Origin: Bradyrhizobium viridifuturi
Lineage (GTDB): Bacteria; Pseudomonadota; Alphaproteobacteria; Rhizobiales; Xanthobacteraceae
Assembly (NCBI RefSeq): GCF_001238275.1
Contig: NZ_LGTB01000001.1
Coordinates: forward strand, 310,001 to 374,000
Length of the DNA: 64,000 nt
Direction: 5' to 3'
Positions 54,843 to 63,270 of the stretch are shown piece by piece. Made by a program: the position numbers and the translations under genes. The first letter of the stretch is position 1. Each line of letters opens with the position of its first letter. Below the pieces are notes generated by a model, which worked only from the letters and a program-made list of their open reading frames with translations, was not told the origin of the DNA and made no database searches.

Positions 54843-57800
54843 ATGGGAATCAACCAAGGGCCTATCAGCCTCGACCAGAAATACACTCAGGGCACCGGCC
54901 ACGTCTTCATGACCGGCATCCAGGCGCTGGTCCGCCTGCCGATGGCGCAGATCAGGCGTGACCGCGCCGCAGGCCTCAACACGGCGGGCTTCATCTCCGG
55001 CTATCGCGGTTCCCCCCTCGGCGGCTACGACCAGCAACTGTTCGCCGCCCGCAAGCATCTCGAGCAGTACAACATCAAATTCCAGCCCGGCGTGAACGAG
55101 GACCTGGCTGCCACCGCGATCTGGGGCTCGCAGCAGCTCAGCCTGTCGCCCGGCGCCAAATATGATGGCGCGGTCGGCATCTGGTACGGCAAGGGCCCCG
55201 GCGTGGACCGCTGCGGCGACGTGTTCCGCCACGGCAACGCGGCAGGCTCCGCCAAGCATGGCGGCGTGCTCTGCCTTGCCGGCGACGACCACGGCGCGAA
55301 ATCCTCCACCGTTCCGCATCAGTCCGACCACGCCTTCATCTCCGCGCTGATGCCCTACCTCTACCCCTCCAGCATCCATGAAATGATCGAGATGGGCCTC
55401 CTGGGTATCGCGATGTCGCGCTACTCGGGCTGCTGGGTCGGCATGAAGGTGATCACCGAGACGGTCGAGACCACGGCCGAGATCGACCTCACCGACGAGA
55501 TGACGCCGTTCATCATCCCGACCGATTTCGAGTTGCCGCCGGGCGGGCTCAACATCCGTTGGCCCGACGACCGCTTCGAGCAGGACCGGCGCTTGCAGGA
55601 CTACAAGGGTTTTGCCGCGATCGCCTTTGCCCGCGCCAACAAGGTCAACCGCATCACGATGGATTCGCCGAACGCGCGCTACGGCATCATGGCGTCCGGC
55701 AAGAGCTACGAGGACATCCGCCAGGCGCTGCGCGAGCTCGGCATCACGCCCGAGATCGCCGCCAAGATCGGCCTTCGCCTCTACAAGATCGGCATGCCCT
55801 GGCCACTGGAGCCGGAAGGCGTGCGCAATTTCGCCGTCGGTCTCGAGGAGATCTTCATCGTCGAGGAGCGCCGCGAGATCGTCGAGAACCAGGTCAAGCA
55901 GGAGCTGTTCAACTGGCGCGACGACGTGCGCCCGCGCATCGTCGGCAAGATGGACGATCACGACAAGCGCTTCCTGACGTTTGCCGCCGAGCTCAGCGTG
56001 GCCTCGCTGGCGAGCTCGCTGACCGAACGGCTGCTTCGACTCAATCTCAATCCTGAAATCGCCGAGATGCTGCGCGCCAAGGCCGACTGGTTCAACGGCC
56101 GCCAGTCGAGCCAGATGCAGGCGACGGCGCCGGTCAGCCGCACGCCGTATTTCTGCTCGGGGTGTCCGCACAACACCTCGACCAAGGTGCCGGAAGGCAG
56201 CCGCGCGCTCGGCGGCATCGGCTGCCACTTCATGGCGTTGTGGATGAACCGCTCGACCGAGACATTTACCCATATGGGCGGCGAGGGCGTGCCGTGGGTC
56301 GGCATCGCGCCCTTCACCAACGAGAACCACATCTTCGCCAATCTCGGCGACGGCACCTACTTCCACTCCGGCATTCTCGCGATCCGCCAGTCGATCGCCT
56401 CCAAGGCCAACATCACCTACAAGATCCTCTACAACGACGCGGTCGCGATGACCGGCGGCCAGCGCCATGACGGCGACCTGTCGCCGCAGCAGATCACCTT
56501 CCAGCTCCACGCCGAGGGCATCCGCGAAATCTATCTGGTCTCGGAAAATCCCGACGCCTATCCGGCCGGCACCATCGCGCCCGGCGTCAAGCTGTTCCAT
56601 CGCGACGAGCTCGAAAACGTCCAGAAGATGTGCCGCGACACCAAGGGCACCTCGGCGATCGTGTTCGTGCAGACCTGCGCGGCCGAGAAGCGCCGTCGCC
56701 GCAAGCGCGGCCTGATGGAGGATCCGGCGCGCCGCGTGCTGATCAATCCGGCGGTCTGCGAAGGCTGCGGCGACTGCTCGGTGCAGTCGAACTGCATCTC
56801 GGTCGAGCCGCTGGAGACGGAACTGGGGCGCAAGCGCACCATCAACCAGTCGACCTGCAACAAGGACTATTCCTGCGTGAAGGGTTTTTGCCCGTCCTTC
56901 GTCACGATCGATGGCGGCACCCTCAAGCGTCGCGCGCCCGCCGAACTCGGCGATATCGGCGTCTTGCCGGAGCCGGCTTCGAAGCCCGCGCTCGACCGGC
57001 CCTATAATATCGCGGTCGGCGGCGTCGGCGGCACCGGCGTGCTGACGATCGGCGCGCTGCTCGGCATGGCCGCGCATATCGAGGGCAAGGCCTCCATGAT
57101 CCTCGACATGTCCGGTCTTGCGCAGAAGGGCGGCGCGGTGCTGAGCCATGTCCGGCTGTCGGAGCACACCGCCGACGTGACCTGCTCGCGCATCGTGACC
57201 GGCACCGCTGATCTTGTCCTTGCGGCTGACGAAGTCGTTGCGGTTTCGAAGGACACCATGACGCTGTGCGACGCGAGCCGCACCGTCGGCATCATCAACA
57301 GCCACATCATCCCGACCGCGGATTTCATCCTCAACCGCGACTTCAACTTCCAGAGCCGCAAGGTCACCGGCGTGCTGGAGACCGAGCTGCGCAAGGACTC
57401 CGCGTTCTTCGACTTCACCAAGCCGGCCGAAGCGCTGCTCGGCGACTCGATCGCCACCAACATCATGATGATGGGCTTTGCCTATCAGCGCGGGCTGCTG
57501 CCGCTGTCGGCGGAGGCGATCCAGCAGGCGATCGAGGTCAATGGCGTCTCGATCAAGATGAACACGCAGGCGTTCCAGCTCGGGCGTCTGGCCGCGGCCG
57601 ATCCGGCGCGGCTCGCTGCGATGATGAAGGGGCAGGACGACGACGCAGCCCCGGTCAAGTCGCTGGATGCGATGTCGCTCGACGAGATCATCACCCATCG
57701 CATGGGTCTTCTGACCGACTATCAGAACGGACGGTTGGCCAGGCGTTATCGCAAGCTGGTCGACCAGGTGCGCGATGCCGCCACCAAGGGCGGCTATGGC

Positions 57801-58337
57801 GAGGCGCTGCCGCGCGCGGTTGCGATCAACTATGCCAAGCTGCTCGCCTACAAGGACGAGTACGAGGTGGCGCGGCTGTTCACCGATGGCCGCTTCGAGA
57901 AGCAACTGCGCGATCAGTTCGAGGGCGACTTCAAGTTCAATTTCAATCTGGCACCGCCGATCCTCGGCGGTGGACTCGATGCGCAGGGGCGTCCGAAGAA
58001 GCGCGCCTTCGGTTCGTGGATGATGTCGGCCTTCAGGGTGATGGCGCGATTCCGCTTCCTGCGCGGCACGCCTCTCGACATCTTCGGTTACAACGCCGAC
58101 CGCAGGCTCGAGCGCGATCTGATCGCGGGATACGAGAAGGACGTCGCGACGGTACTGAACCTGCTGTCGCCGCTCAATCACGACATCGCGGTCGAATTGC
58201 TGTCGCTGCCCGAGCGCATCCGCGGCTACGGCCCAGTGAAGGAGAAGGCGGTCAAGGAGGCGAAGGTTCGCTACGCGCAACTCGCCGCCGACCTTGCCAA
58301 CCCGCCGCCCGCGCCGCGGCAGATGGCAGCGGAGTAG
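54843..58337 (+). CDS. Indolepyruvate ferredoxin oxidoreductase (fused alpha/gamma subunits)
   Basis: 1164-aa enzyme for oxidative decarboxylation of aryl pyruvates/2-oxoacids to acyl-CoA with ferredoxin. The N-terminal half has the PFOR and TPP-binding parts (GFISGYRGSPLGGYDQQL, GDDHGAKSSTVPHQSDHAF, GGIGCHFMALWM). A cysteine cluster (NPAVCEGCGDCSVQSNC ~635-650, then CNKDYSCVKGFCPSF ~678-690) binds iron-sulphur. The PFOR gamma domain starts at GGVGGTGVL (~724). The layout is the aerobic single-chain type of proteobacteria. It begins a + strand block of acyl-CoA enzymes. Confidence 0.95.
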   Translation: MGINQGPISLDQKYTQGTGHVFMTGIQALVRLPMAQIRRDRAAGLNTAGFISGYRGSPLGGYDQQLFAARKHLEQYNIKFQPGVNEDLAATAIWGSQQLSLSPGAKYDGAVGIWYGKGPGVDRCGDVFRHGNAAGSAKHGGVLCLAGDDHGAKSSTVPHQSDHAFISALMPYLYPSSIHEMIEMGLLGIAMSRYSGCWVGMKVITETVETTAEIDLTDEMTPFIIPTDFELPPGGLNIRWPDDRFEQDRRLQDYKGFAAIAFARANKVNRITMDSPNARYGIMASGKSYEDIRQALRELGITPEIAAKIGLRLYKIGMPWPLEPEGVRNFAVGLEEIFIVEERREIVENQVKQELFNWRDDVRPRIVGKMDDHDKRFLTFAAELSVASLASSLTERLLRLNLNPEIAEMLRAKADWFNGRQSSQMQATAPVSRTPYFCSGCPHNTSTKVPEGSRALGGIGCHFMALWMNRSTETFTHMGGEGVPWVGIAPFTNENHIFANLGDGTYFHSGILAIRQSIASKANITYKILYNDAVAMTGGQRHDGDLSPQQITFQLHAEGIREIYLVSENPDAYPAGTIAPGVKLFHRDELENVQKMCRDTKGTSAIVFVQTCAAEKRRRRKRGLMEDPARRVLINPAVCEGCGDCSVQSNCISVEPLETELGRKRTINQSTCNKDYSCVKGFCPSFVTIDGGTLKRRAPAELGDIGVLPEPASKPALDRPYNIAVGGVGGTGVLTIGALLGMAAHIEGKASMILDMSGLAQKGGAVLSHVRLSEHTADVTCSRIVTGTADLVLAADEVVAVSKDTMTLCDASRTVGIINSHIIPTADFILNRDFNFQSRKVTGVLETELRKDSAFFDFTKPAEALLGDSIATNIMMMGFAYQRGLLPLSAEAIQQAIEVNGVSIKMNTQAFQLGRLAAADPARLAAMMKGQDDDAAPVKSLDAMSLDEIITHRMGLLTDYQNGRLARRYRKLVDQVRDAATKGGYGEALPRAVAINYAKLLAYKDEYEVARLFTDGRFEKQLRDQFEGDFKFNFNLAPPILGGGLDAQGRPKKRAFGSWMMSAFRVMARFRFLRGTPLDIFGYNADRRLERDLIAGYEKDVATVLNLLSPLNHDIAVELLSLPERIRGYGPVKEKAVKEAKVRYAQLAADLANPPPAPRQMAAE

Positions 58338-58354
58338 GGTCGCCAAATATTCAG

Positions 58355-58488
58355 CGTCGTCCCGGGCAAGCGAAGCGCGACCCGGGACCCATAAACACAG
58401 GGTTGTGTTGTTGGATTGAGCTGCGGCCCCAGCGTCGCGCAACGACGAACAGCGGTGGTTATGGGTCCCGGCCTTCGCCGGGACGACA
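58355..58488. repeat. Dispersed intergenic repeat, full-length copy
   Basis: CGTCGTCCCGGGCAAGCGAA on the left and GGGTCCCGGCCTTCGCCGGG on the right form inverted ends. The core has GCGGCCCCAGCGTCGCGCAA, as in the copies at 10,816 and 47,538. Non-coding. Confidence 0.72.
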
Positions 58489-58614
58489 CTGGTTTTATCG
58501 CGTGCATATTACGCACTCACCGCAGTCTCGCCTGACGGAATATTTCCGCGCTTGCCAACGCCGCTACGTCGGTTCAGAAAAACGCTGGAGCGAAAAACGC
58601 CAGCGGAGAGCGAT

Positions 58615-59772
58615 TTGACCATCAAGGGCAAGGCCTACATTGCCGGGATCTACGAACATCCCACCCGGCATGCACCCGATAAATCAACAGCGCAGCTACA
58701 TGCCGAGGTCGCCAAGGGCGCGATCGAGGACGCCGGACTCACCAAGGACGATATCGACGGCTATTTCTGCGCCGGCGATGCGCCGGGCGGGCTGTGGCCG
58801 ATGGTCGACTATCTCGGCCTCAACACCAAGAAGCTGCGTCACGTCGACTCCACCGAGACCGGCGGCTGTTCCTATCTGATCCATCTCGGTCACGCCGCCG
58901 AGGCGATTGCCGCGGGCAAGTGCTCGGTCGCGCTGGTCACGCTGGCGGGCAAGCCGCGCACCGGCCCGATGCCGCCGCGCGCCTCCGGCGCCGAGGCCGA
59001 TTTCGAATTGGCTTACGGGGCTACCACGCACAATGCCTATGGCATGTGTGCCATGCGCCATATGCACGACTACGGCACCACCTCCGAGCAGCTCGCCTGG
59101 ATCAAGGTCGCGGCCTCGCATCACGCGCAATACAATCCGCATGCCATGCTGAAGGAGGTCGTCACCGTCGAGGACGTGCTGAACTCGCCGATGATCTCGG
59201 ATCCGCTGCATCGGATGGATTGCTGCGTGGTCACCGACGGCGGCGGCGCGATGATCGTCACGACGCCGGAGATCGCCAAGAGCCTGAAGAAGCCGCTGGT
59301 GCGCCTGATCGGCCACGGCGAGGCGATGAAGGGGCCGCGCGGCGGCAAGGATCTCGATCTGACCTATTCCGCCGGCGTGTGGTCCGGCCCGCGCGCGTTC
59401 GAGGAGGCCGGCGTGACGCCGAAGGACATCAAATACGCCTCGATCTATGACAGCTTCACCATCACGGTGCTGATGCAGCTCGAGGACCTCGGCTTCTGCA
59501 AGAAGGGCGAGGGCGGCAAGTTCGTCGCCGACGGCAACCTGATCTCGGGCGTCGGCAAGCTGCCGTTCAACACCGACGGCGGCGGCCTCTGCAGCAACCA
59601 TCCCGTCAATCGCGGCGGCATGACCAAGATCCTCGAGGCCGTCCGCCAACTGCGTGGCGAGGCGCATCCGAAGGTGCAGGTGAAGAACTGCGACCTCGCA
59701 ATCGCCCACGGCACCGGTGGTCTGCTCGGCGTTCGCCACGCCGCCTCAACCTGTATTCTGGAGCGTGCGTGA
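58615..59772 (+). CDS. SCP-x-type thiolase (acetyl-CoA acetyltransferase family)
   Basis: 385 aa from TTG 58615 (GCGGAGAGCG upstream). KGKAYIAGIYEHPTR, then ESTGGCSYLIHLGHAAEAI-type nucleophile region (here ETGGCSYL), ASHHAQYNPHAML, DCCVVTDGGGAMIV and a C-terminal NTDGGGLCSNHPVNRGG. It belongs to the sterol-carrier/thiolase branch that works with a DUF35 partner. Its stop overlaps the next start (TGATG). Confidence 0.92.
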   Translation: MTIKGKAYIAGIYEHPTRHAPDKSTAQLHAEVAKGAIEDAGLTKDDIDGYFCAGDAPGGLWPMVDYLGLNTKKLRHVDSTETGGCSYLIHLGHAAEAIAAGKCSVALVTLAGKPRTGPMPPRASGAEADFELAYGATTHNAYGMCAMRHMHDYGTTSEQLAWIKVAASHHAQYNPHAMLKEVVTVEDVLNSPMISDPLHRMDCCVVTDGGGAMIVTTPEIAKSLKKPLVRLIGHGEAMKGPRGGKDLDLTYSAGVWSGPRAFEEAGVTPKDIKYASIYDSFTITVLMQLEDLGFCKKGEGGKFVADGNLISGVGKLPFNTDGGGLCSNHPVNRGGMTKILEAVRQLRGEAHPKVQVKNCDLAIAHGTGGLLGVRHAASTCILERA

Positions 59773-60161
59773 TGTCTGAAGCCAAGAAGTACAATGCCCC
59801 GGTGACCAATCCGGAGACGGCGCCGTTCTGGGAAGCGGCGAAGGCGGGCAAGTTCATGATCAAGCGCTGCACCACCTGCGGCGAGGCGCATTACTTCCCG
59901 CGCGCGATCTGCCCGTTCTGCTTCTCCGACAAGACGGTGTGGGAAGAGTCGAGCGGTGAGGCCACGGTCTACACCTACAGCCTGATGCGCAAGTCGCCGA
60001 CCGGTCCGTATGCGATCGCCTATGTGACGCTGAAGGAAGGTCCGTCGCTGCAGACGAACATCGTCGATTGCGATCTGGAGACGGTGAAGATCGGCCAGAA
60101 GGTCAAGGTGGTGTGGAAGCCGACCGACGGCGCCCCGCTGCCGTTCTTCACGCCGGCCTGA
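59772..60161 (+). CDS. OB-fold zinc-ribbon protein (DUF35), thiolase partner
   Basis: 129 aa from ATG 59772. A zinc ribbon (CTTCGEAHYFPRAICPFC) precedes an OB domain (GEATVYTYSLMRKSPTGPY, AYVTLKEGPSLQTNIVD). These small proteins bind SCP-x-type thiolases as acyl-CoA-binding partners. It overlaps the thiolase by 1 nt, so the two are translated together, supporting a complex. Confidence 0.93.
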   Translation: MSEAKKYNAPVTNPETAPFWEAAKAGKFMIKRCTTCGEAHYFPRAICPFCFSDKTVWEESSGEATVYTYSLMRKSPTGPYAIAYVTLKEGPSLQTNIVDCDLETVKIGQKVKVVWKPTDGAPLPFFTPA

Positions 60162-60166
60162 GAAGT

Positions 60167-60332
60167 ACCTTCCCCCCTTGCGGGGGAAGGTCGCAGCCGA
60201 AGGCTGTCGGAAGAGGGGTGTCTGTCCACGGGAAAGCTGCATCTGCGGAGGCAACCCCTCTCCCAAACGAGTTTGCGTTTGAAGCCGGCGCGACCCTCTC
60301 CCGCAGGGGGAGAGGGCGCAGCAACGAGCACC
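60167..60332. repeat. Palindromic intergenic repeat with GGGGGAAGG/CTCTCCC units
   Basis: CCTTCCCCCCTTGCGGGGGAAGG forms one hairpin and CCTCTCCCGCAGGGGGAGAGGG another, with AACCCCTCTCCC and GGAAGAGGGGTG between. It lies in the gap before the MaoC gene. Related to the copy at 16,092. Non-coding. Confidence 0.65.
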
Positions 60333-60367
60333 GCGGCGAAGAAAGAACAGTTCGGGGAGAAACAACA

Positions 60368-61228
60368 ATGCCAATCGTGTACGAACAGCTGATGGCTCTG
60401 AAGAATCTGGGCCAGAAATACAGCTACGCCGACCGCGACGTGATGCTCTACGCCTACGGCATCGGGCTCGGTGCCGATCCGATGGACGAAAAGGAGCTGG
60501 CCTTCGTCAACGAGGGCGTGCTGACGCCGCGGCCGCTCAAGGTGGTGCCGACGTTTGCGTCGGTCGCGGCCTGGGGCGCCGGTCCCGGTGAGATGAACCT
60601 CAACCGCGTGATGGTGGTCGACGGCGAGCGCGACATCACCTTCCACAAGCCGTTCGCCACTGCCGCGCACATCACGGCCGACTCGACTGTGCTCGACGTG
60701 TTCGACAAGGGCAAGGACAAGGGCGCGGTGATCCGCCACCAGACCGTGCTCAGGGATGAGAAGGGCGACAAGCTTGCAACGCTCGTCGCCTCCCGCTTCG
60801 CCCGCGGCGATGGCGGCTTCGGTGGCCCGTCCGACGGCCAGCCCGAGCCGCACAAGGTTCCGGAGCGTGCGCCGGACAAGGTGGTCGACATCACCACGCG
60901 GCCCGATCAGGCGCTGATCTATAGGCTCTGCGGCGACCGCAACCCGCTGCATTCCGATCCGGAGTTCGCCAAGAAGGCCGGCTTCCCGCGGCCGATCCTG
61001 CACGGCATGTGCACCTACGGCATCACTTGCCGCGGCGTGCTGCAGACCTATGCCGACTATGACCCTGCAGCCTTCAGGCAGCACGCGGCGCGATTCTCCT
61101 CGCCGGTGTTTCCCGGCGAGACCGTGACGATGGAGCTGTGGAAGGACGGCAACGTGGTGTCGTTCGAGGCCAAGGTGAAGTCGCGCGGCGTTACCGTGAT
61201 CAAGAGCGGCAAGACGGTGCTGGGTTAG
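60368..61228 (+). CDS. MaoC family dehydratase (2-enoyl-CoA hydratase 2)
   Basis: 286 aa with two hot-dog parts. The catalytic hydratase-2 motif is LCGDRNPLHSDPEFAKKAGF followed by PRPILHGMCTYG. It is the hydratase half of peroxisomal MFE-2-like enzymes, hydrating trans-2-enoyl-CoA to R-3-hydroxyacyl-CoA. GGGGAGAAACAAC is the ribosome-binding leader, nearly identical to that of the next gene, which is the matching dehydrogenase. Confidence 0.93.
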   Translation: MPIVYEQLMALKNLGQKYSYADRDVMLYAYGIGLGADPMDEKELAFVNEGVLTPRPLKVVPTFASVAAWGAGPGEMNLNRVMVVDGERDITFHKPFATAAHITADSTVLDVFDKGKDKGAVIRHQTVLRDEKGDKLATLVASRFARGDGGFGGPSDGQPEPHKVPERAPDKVVDITTRPDQALIYRLCGDRNPLHSDPEFAKKAGFPRPILHGMCTYGITCRGVLQTYADYDPAAFRQHAARFSSPVFPGETVTMELWKDGNVVSFEAKVKSRGVTVIKSGKTVLG

Positions 61229-61249
61229 CGTCCTGCGACGGCCGTCGGC

Positions 61250-61278
61250 TCCCTCGCCCCGCGCTTGCGGGGAGAGGT
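61250..61278. repeat. Short hairpin unit of the CTCTCCCGC repeat type
   Basis: CCCTCGCCCCGC and GCGGGGAGAGG pair around GCTT in the 79-nt gap between the MaoC and SDR genes; a small relative of the larger repeats. Confidence 0.45.
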
Positions 61279-61307
61279 GAAGAAGAAACAACAACGGAGA
61301 AACAACC

Positions 61308-62186
61308 ATGGGATTACTCGACGGCAAGGTGGCGCTGATCACGGGCGCGGGCGGCGGACTGGGTGAGGCCTACGCAAAGCTGTTTGCGCGCGAGGGCGCG
61401 GCTGTCGTGGTCAACGATCTCGGCGGCCCGCGTGACGGCTCGGGCTCCGACAAGTCGATGGCCGACAAGGTGGTCGACGCGATCAAGGCCGAGGGCGGCC
61501 GTGCCGTCGCCAACGGCGCCGACATCTCGACGATGGCCGGCGGCCAGTCGGTGTTCGACGATGCCATCAAGCATTTCGGCCGCGCCGACATTCTGGTCAA
61601 CAACGCCGGCATCCTGCTCGACGAGACCTTCCACAAGGCCAAGGAAGCCAACTGGGACAGGGTGATGAAGGTGCATCTCAAAGGCACCTTCTGCTGCACC
61701 CAGCCGGTGTTCAAATGGATGCGCGACAATGGCGGCGGCGTCATCGTCAACACGTCATCGACCTCGGGCCTGATCGGCAATTTCGGCCAGACCAATTACG
61801 GCGCGGCCAAGGGCGGCATCTGGGGCCTGTCCAACGTGCTGGCGATCGAGGGCCGCAAGTACAACATCCGGATCTGGACCCTGGCGCCGGGTGCGCTGAC
61901 CCGCATGACCGCGGACCTGCCCCGCTACAAGGAGAACCCGGGTGCGGCGCTGGGGCCTGACGGCATCGCGCCGGCGGTGCTCTACATGGTCAGCGATTTG
62001 TCGGGCGACCAGACCGGCAAGGTGCTCGGCGTCTCGGGCCCGCGCGGCGTCCGCGAGATGCGGATGATGGAAATGGAGGGCTGGAAGCCGCCCTTTACCG
62101 GCTGGAAGGCCGAGGACATCGCCACCCACGCCAAGGAGATCTTCTTCTCCGAGGAGCAGATCAAGATGGGCGCGCGGCGGTTCTGA
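61308..62186 (+). CDS. MFE-2-like (3R)-hydroxyacyl-CoA dehydrogenase (SDR)
   Basis: 292 aa. TGAGGGLGEAYAKLFAREGA, the insert NDLGGPRDGSGS, NNAG, catalytic NTSSTSGLIGNFGQ and YGAAK are those of the dehydrogenase domain of peroxisomal multifunctional enzyme 2. It follows the MaoC hydratase, so the pair likely performs hydration and oxidation of enoyl-CoA. Ribosome-binding site ACGGAGAAACAACC. Confidence 0.93.
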   Translation: MGLLDGKVALITGAGGGLGEAYAKLFAREGAAVVVNDLGGPRDGSGSDKSMADKVVDAIKAEGGRAVANGADISTMAGGQSVFDDAIKHFGRADILVNNAGILLDETFHKAKEANWDRVMKVHLKGTFCCTQPVFKWMRDNGGGVIVNTSSTSGLIGNFGQTNYGAAKGGIWGLSNVLAIEGRKYNIRIWTLAPGALTRMTADLPRYKENPGAALGPDGIAPAVLYMVSDLSGDQTGKVLGVSGPRGVREMRMMEMEGWKPPFTGWKAEDIATHAKEIFFSEEQIKMGARRF

Positions 62187-62196
62187 TGCTACCTGT

Positions 62197-62297
62197 CGTT
62201 CCGGGGCGTCCGAAGGACGAACCCGGAACTTCGAGATTCCCCGGTGCGCAATTGCGCACCTGAGGTTCGATGCTGACGCATCGCCCCGGAATGACGG
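62197..62297. repeat. Intergenic repeat with an 18-bp perfect palindrome
   Basis: CGTTCCGGGGCG at the left and CGCCCCGGAATGACGG at the right are inverted ends. At 62243-62260 lies GGTGCGCAATTGCGCACC, a perfect 18-bp palindrome shared (16 bp) with 47,660-47,675. Non-coding. Confidence 0.65.
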
Positions 62298-62311
62298 ACA
62301 AGAGGATAGCC

Positions 62312-63268
62312 ATGACCAAACTCACCGCCCAGGCCGCAGGAACCTTTGCGATCGCGCCGACCCCGTTCCACGACGACGGCCGCATCGACGAGGCATCGAT
62401 CGACCGGCTGACCGATTTCTACACCGAGGTCGGCTGCGACGGCGTCACGGTGCTGGGCATCCTGGGTGAGGCGCCGAAGCTCGATGCTGCCGAGGCGGAG
62501 CAGGTCGCGCTGCGCTTCGTCAAGCGCGCCAAGAAGCTGCAGGTGATCGTCGGCGTCTCGGCGCCGGGCTTCGCCACGATGCGCTCGCTGGCGAAGAAGT
62601 CGATGGATGCGGGCGCCGCCGGCGTCATGATCGCGCCGCCGCCGCATCTGCGCACCGATGACCAGATCATCAGTTATTTCAAGCAGGCGCAGGAAGCGAT
62701 CGGCGATGACATTCCCTGGGTGCTGCAGGATTATCCGCTGACGCTCACTGTCGTGTTCACGCCCGCCGTGATCCGCAAGATCGTGATGGATTCGCCGTCC
62801 TGCGTAATGCTCAAGCACGAGGACTGGCCGGGCCTGGAGAAGATCTCGACCTTGCGCAACTTCCAGAAGGACGGTTCGCTGCGGCCGCTGTCGATCCTGG
62901 TCGGCAACGGCGGTCTGTTCCTCGATTTCGAGATGGAGCGCGGCGCCGACGGCGCGATGACGGGTTATGCATTCCCTGAACTGCTGATCGACGTCGTCAA
63001 CCTGTCGAAGGCCGGCAAGCGCGATGCCGCGCACGATCTGTTCGACGCGCATCTGCCGCTGATCCGCTACGAGCAGCAGCCCGGCGTCGGCCTCACCGTG
63101 CGCAAATACGTGCTGCAGAAGCGCGGCATCATCGCCTCCAGCGCCCAGCGCAAGCCCGGCGCCGTCATCACGTCGCAGGCGCGGGCGGAAGTCGACTATC
63201 TGCTCTCCCGCGTGGCGCGCGTTGACCGTCGCGCCAATCTGCAACCGCAATCCAGTGCAGCAGGCTAA
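62312..63268 (+). CDS. Dihydrodipicolinate synthase (DapA) family protein
   Basis: 318-aa class I aldolase-type TIM barrel. GTFAIAPTPFHDDGRIDEASIDRLTDFY, GVTVLGILGEAPKLDAAE and the Schiff-base Lys in VMLKHEDWPGL are present; the Tyr of the catalytic dyad is in LQDYPLTLT. Given neighbours of acyl-CoA and 2-oxoacid metabolism, a catabolic aldolase/dehydratase role is more likely than lysine synthesis (inference). ATG 62312 behind GAGGATAG. Confidence 0.92.
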   Translation: MTKLTAQAAGTFAIAPTPFHDDGRIDEASIDRLTDFYTEVGCDGVTVLGILGEAPKLDAAEAEQVALRFVKRAKKLQVIVGVSAPGFATMRSLAKKSMDAGAAGVMIAPPPHLRTDDQIISYFKQAQEAIGDDIPWVLQDYPLTLTVVFTPAVIRKIVMDSPSCVMLKHEDWPGLEKISTLRNFQKDGSLRPLSILVGNGGLFLDFEMERGADGAMTGYAFPELLIDVVNLSKAGKRDAAHDLFDAHLPLIRYEQQPGVGLTVRKYVLQKRGIIASSAQRKPGAVITSQARAEVDYLLSRVARVDRRANLQPQSSAAG

Positions 63269-63270
63269 TA

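Noticed and set aside
54804..58442. A 1212-codon open frame on the - strand opposite the oxidoreductase gene
   Set aside because: Arises from high GC at third codon positions of the real + strand gene; His/Arg/Asp-rich, no domain, no ribosome-binding site.
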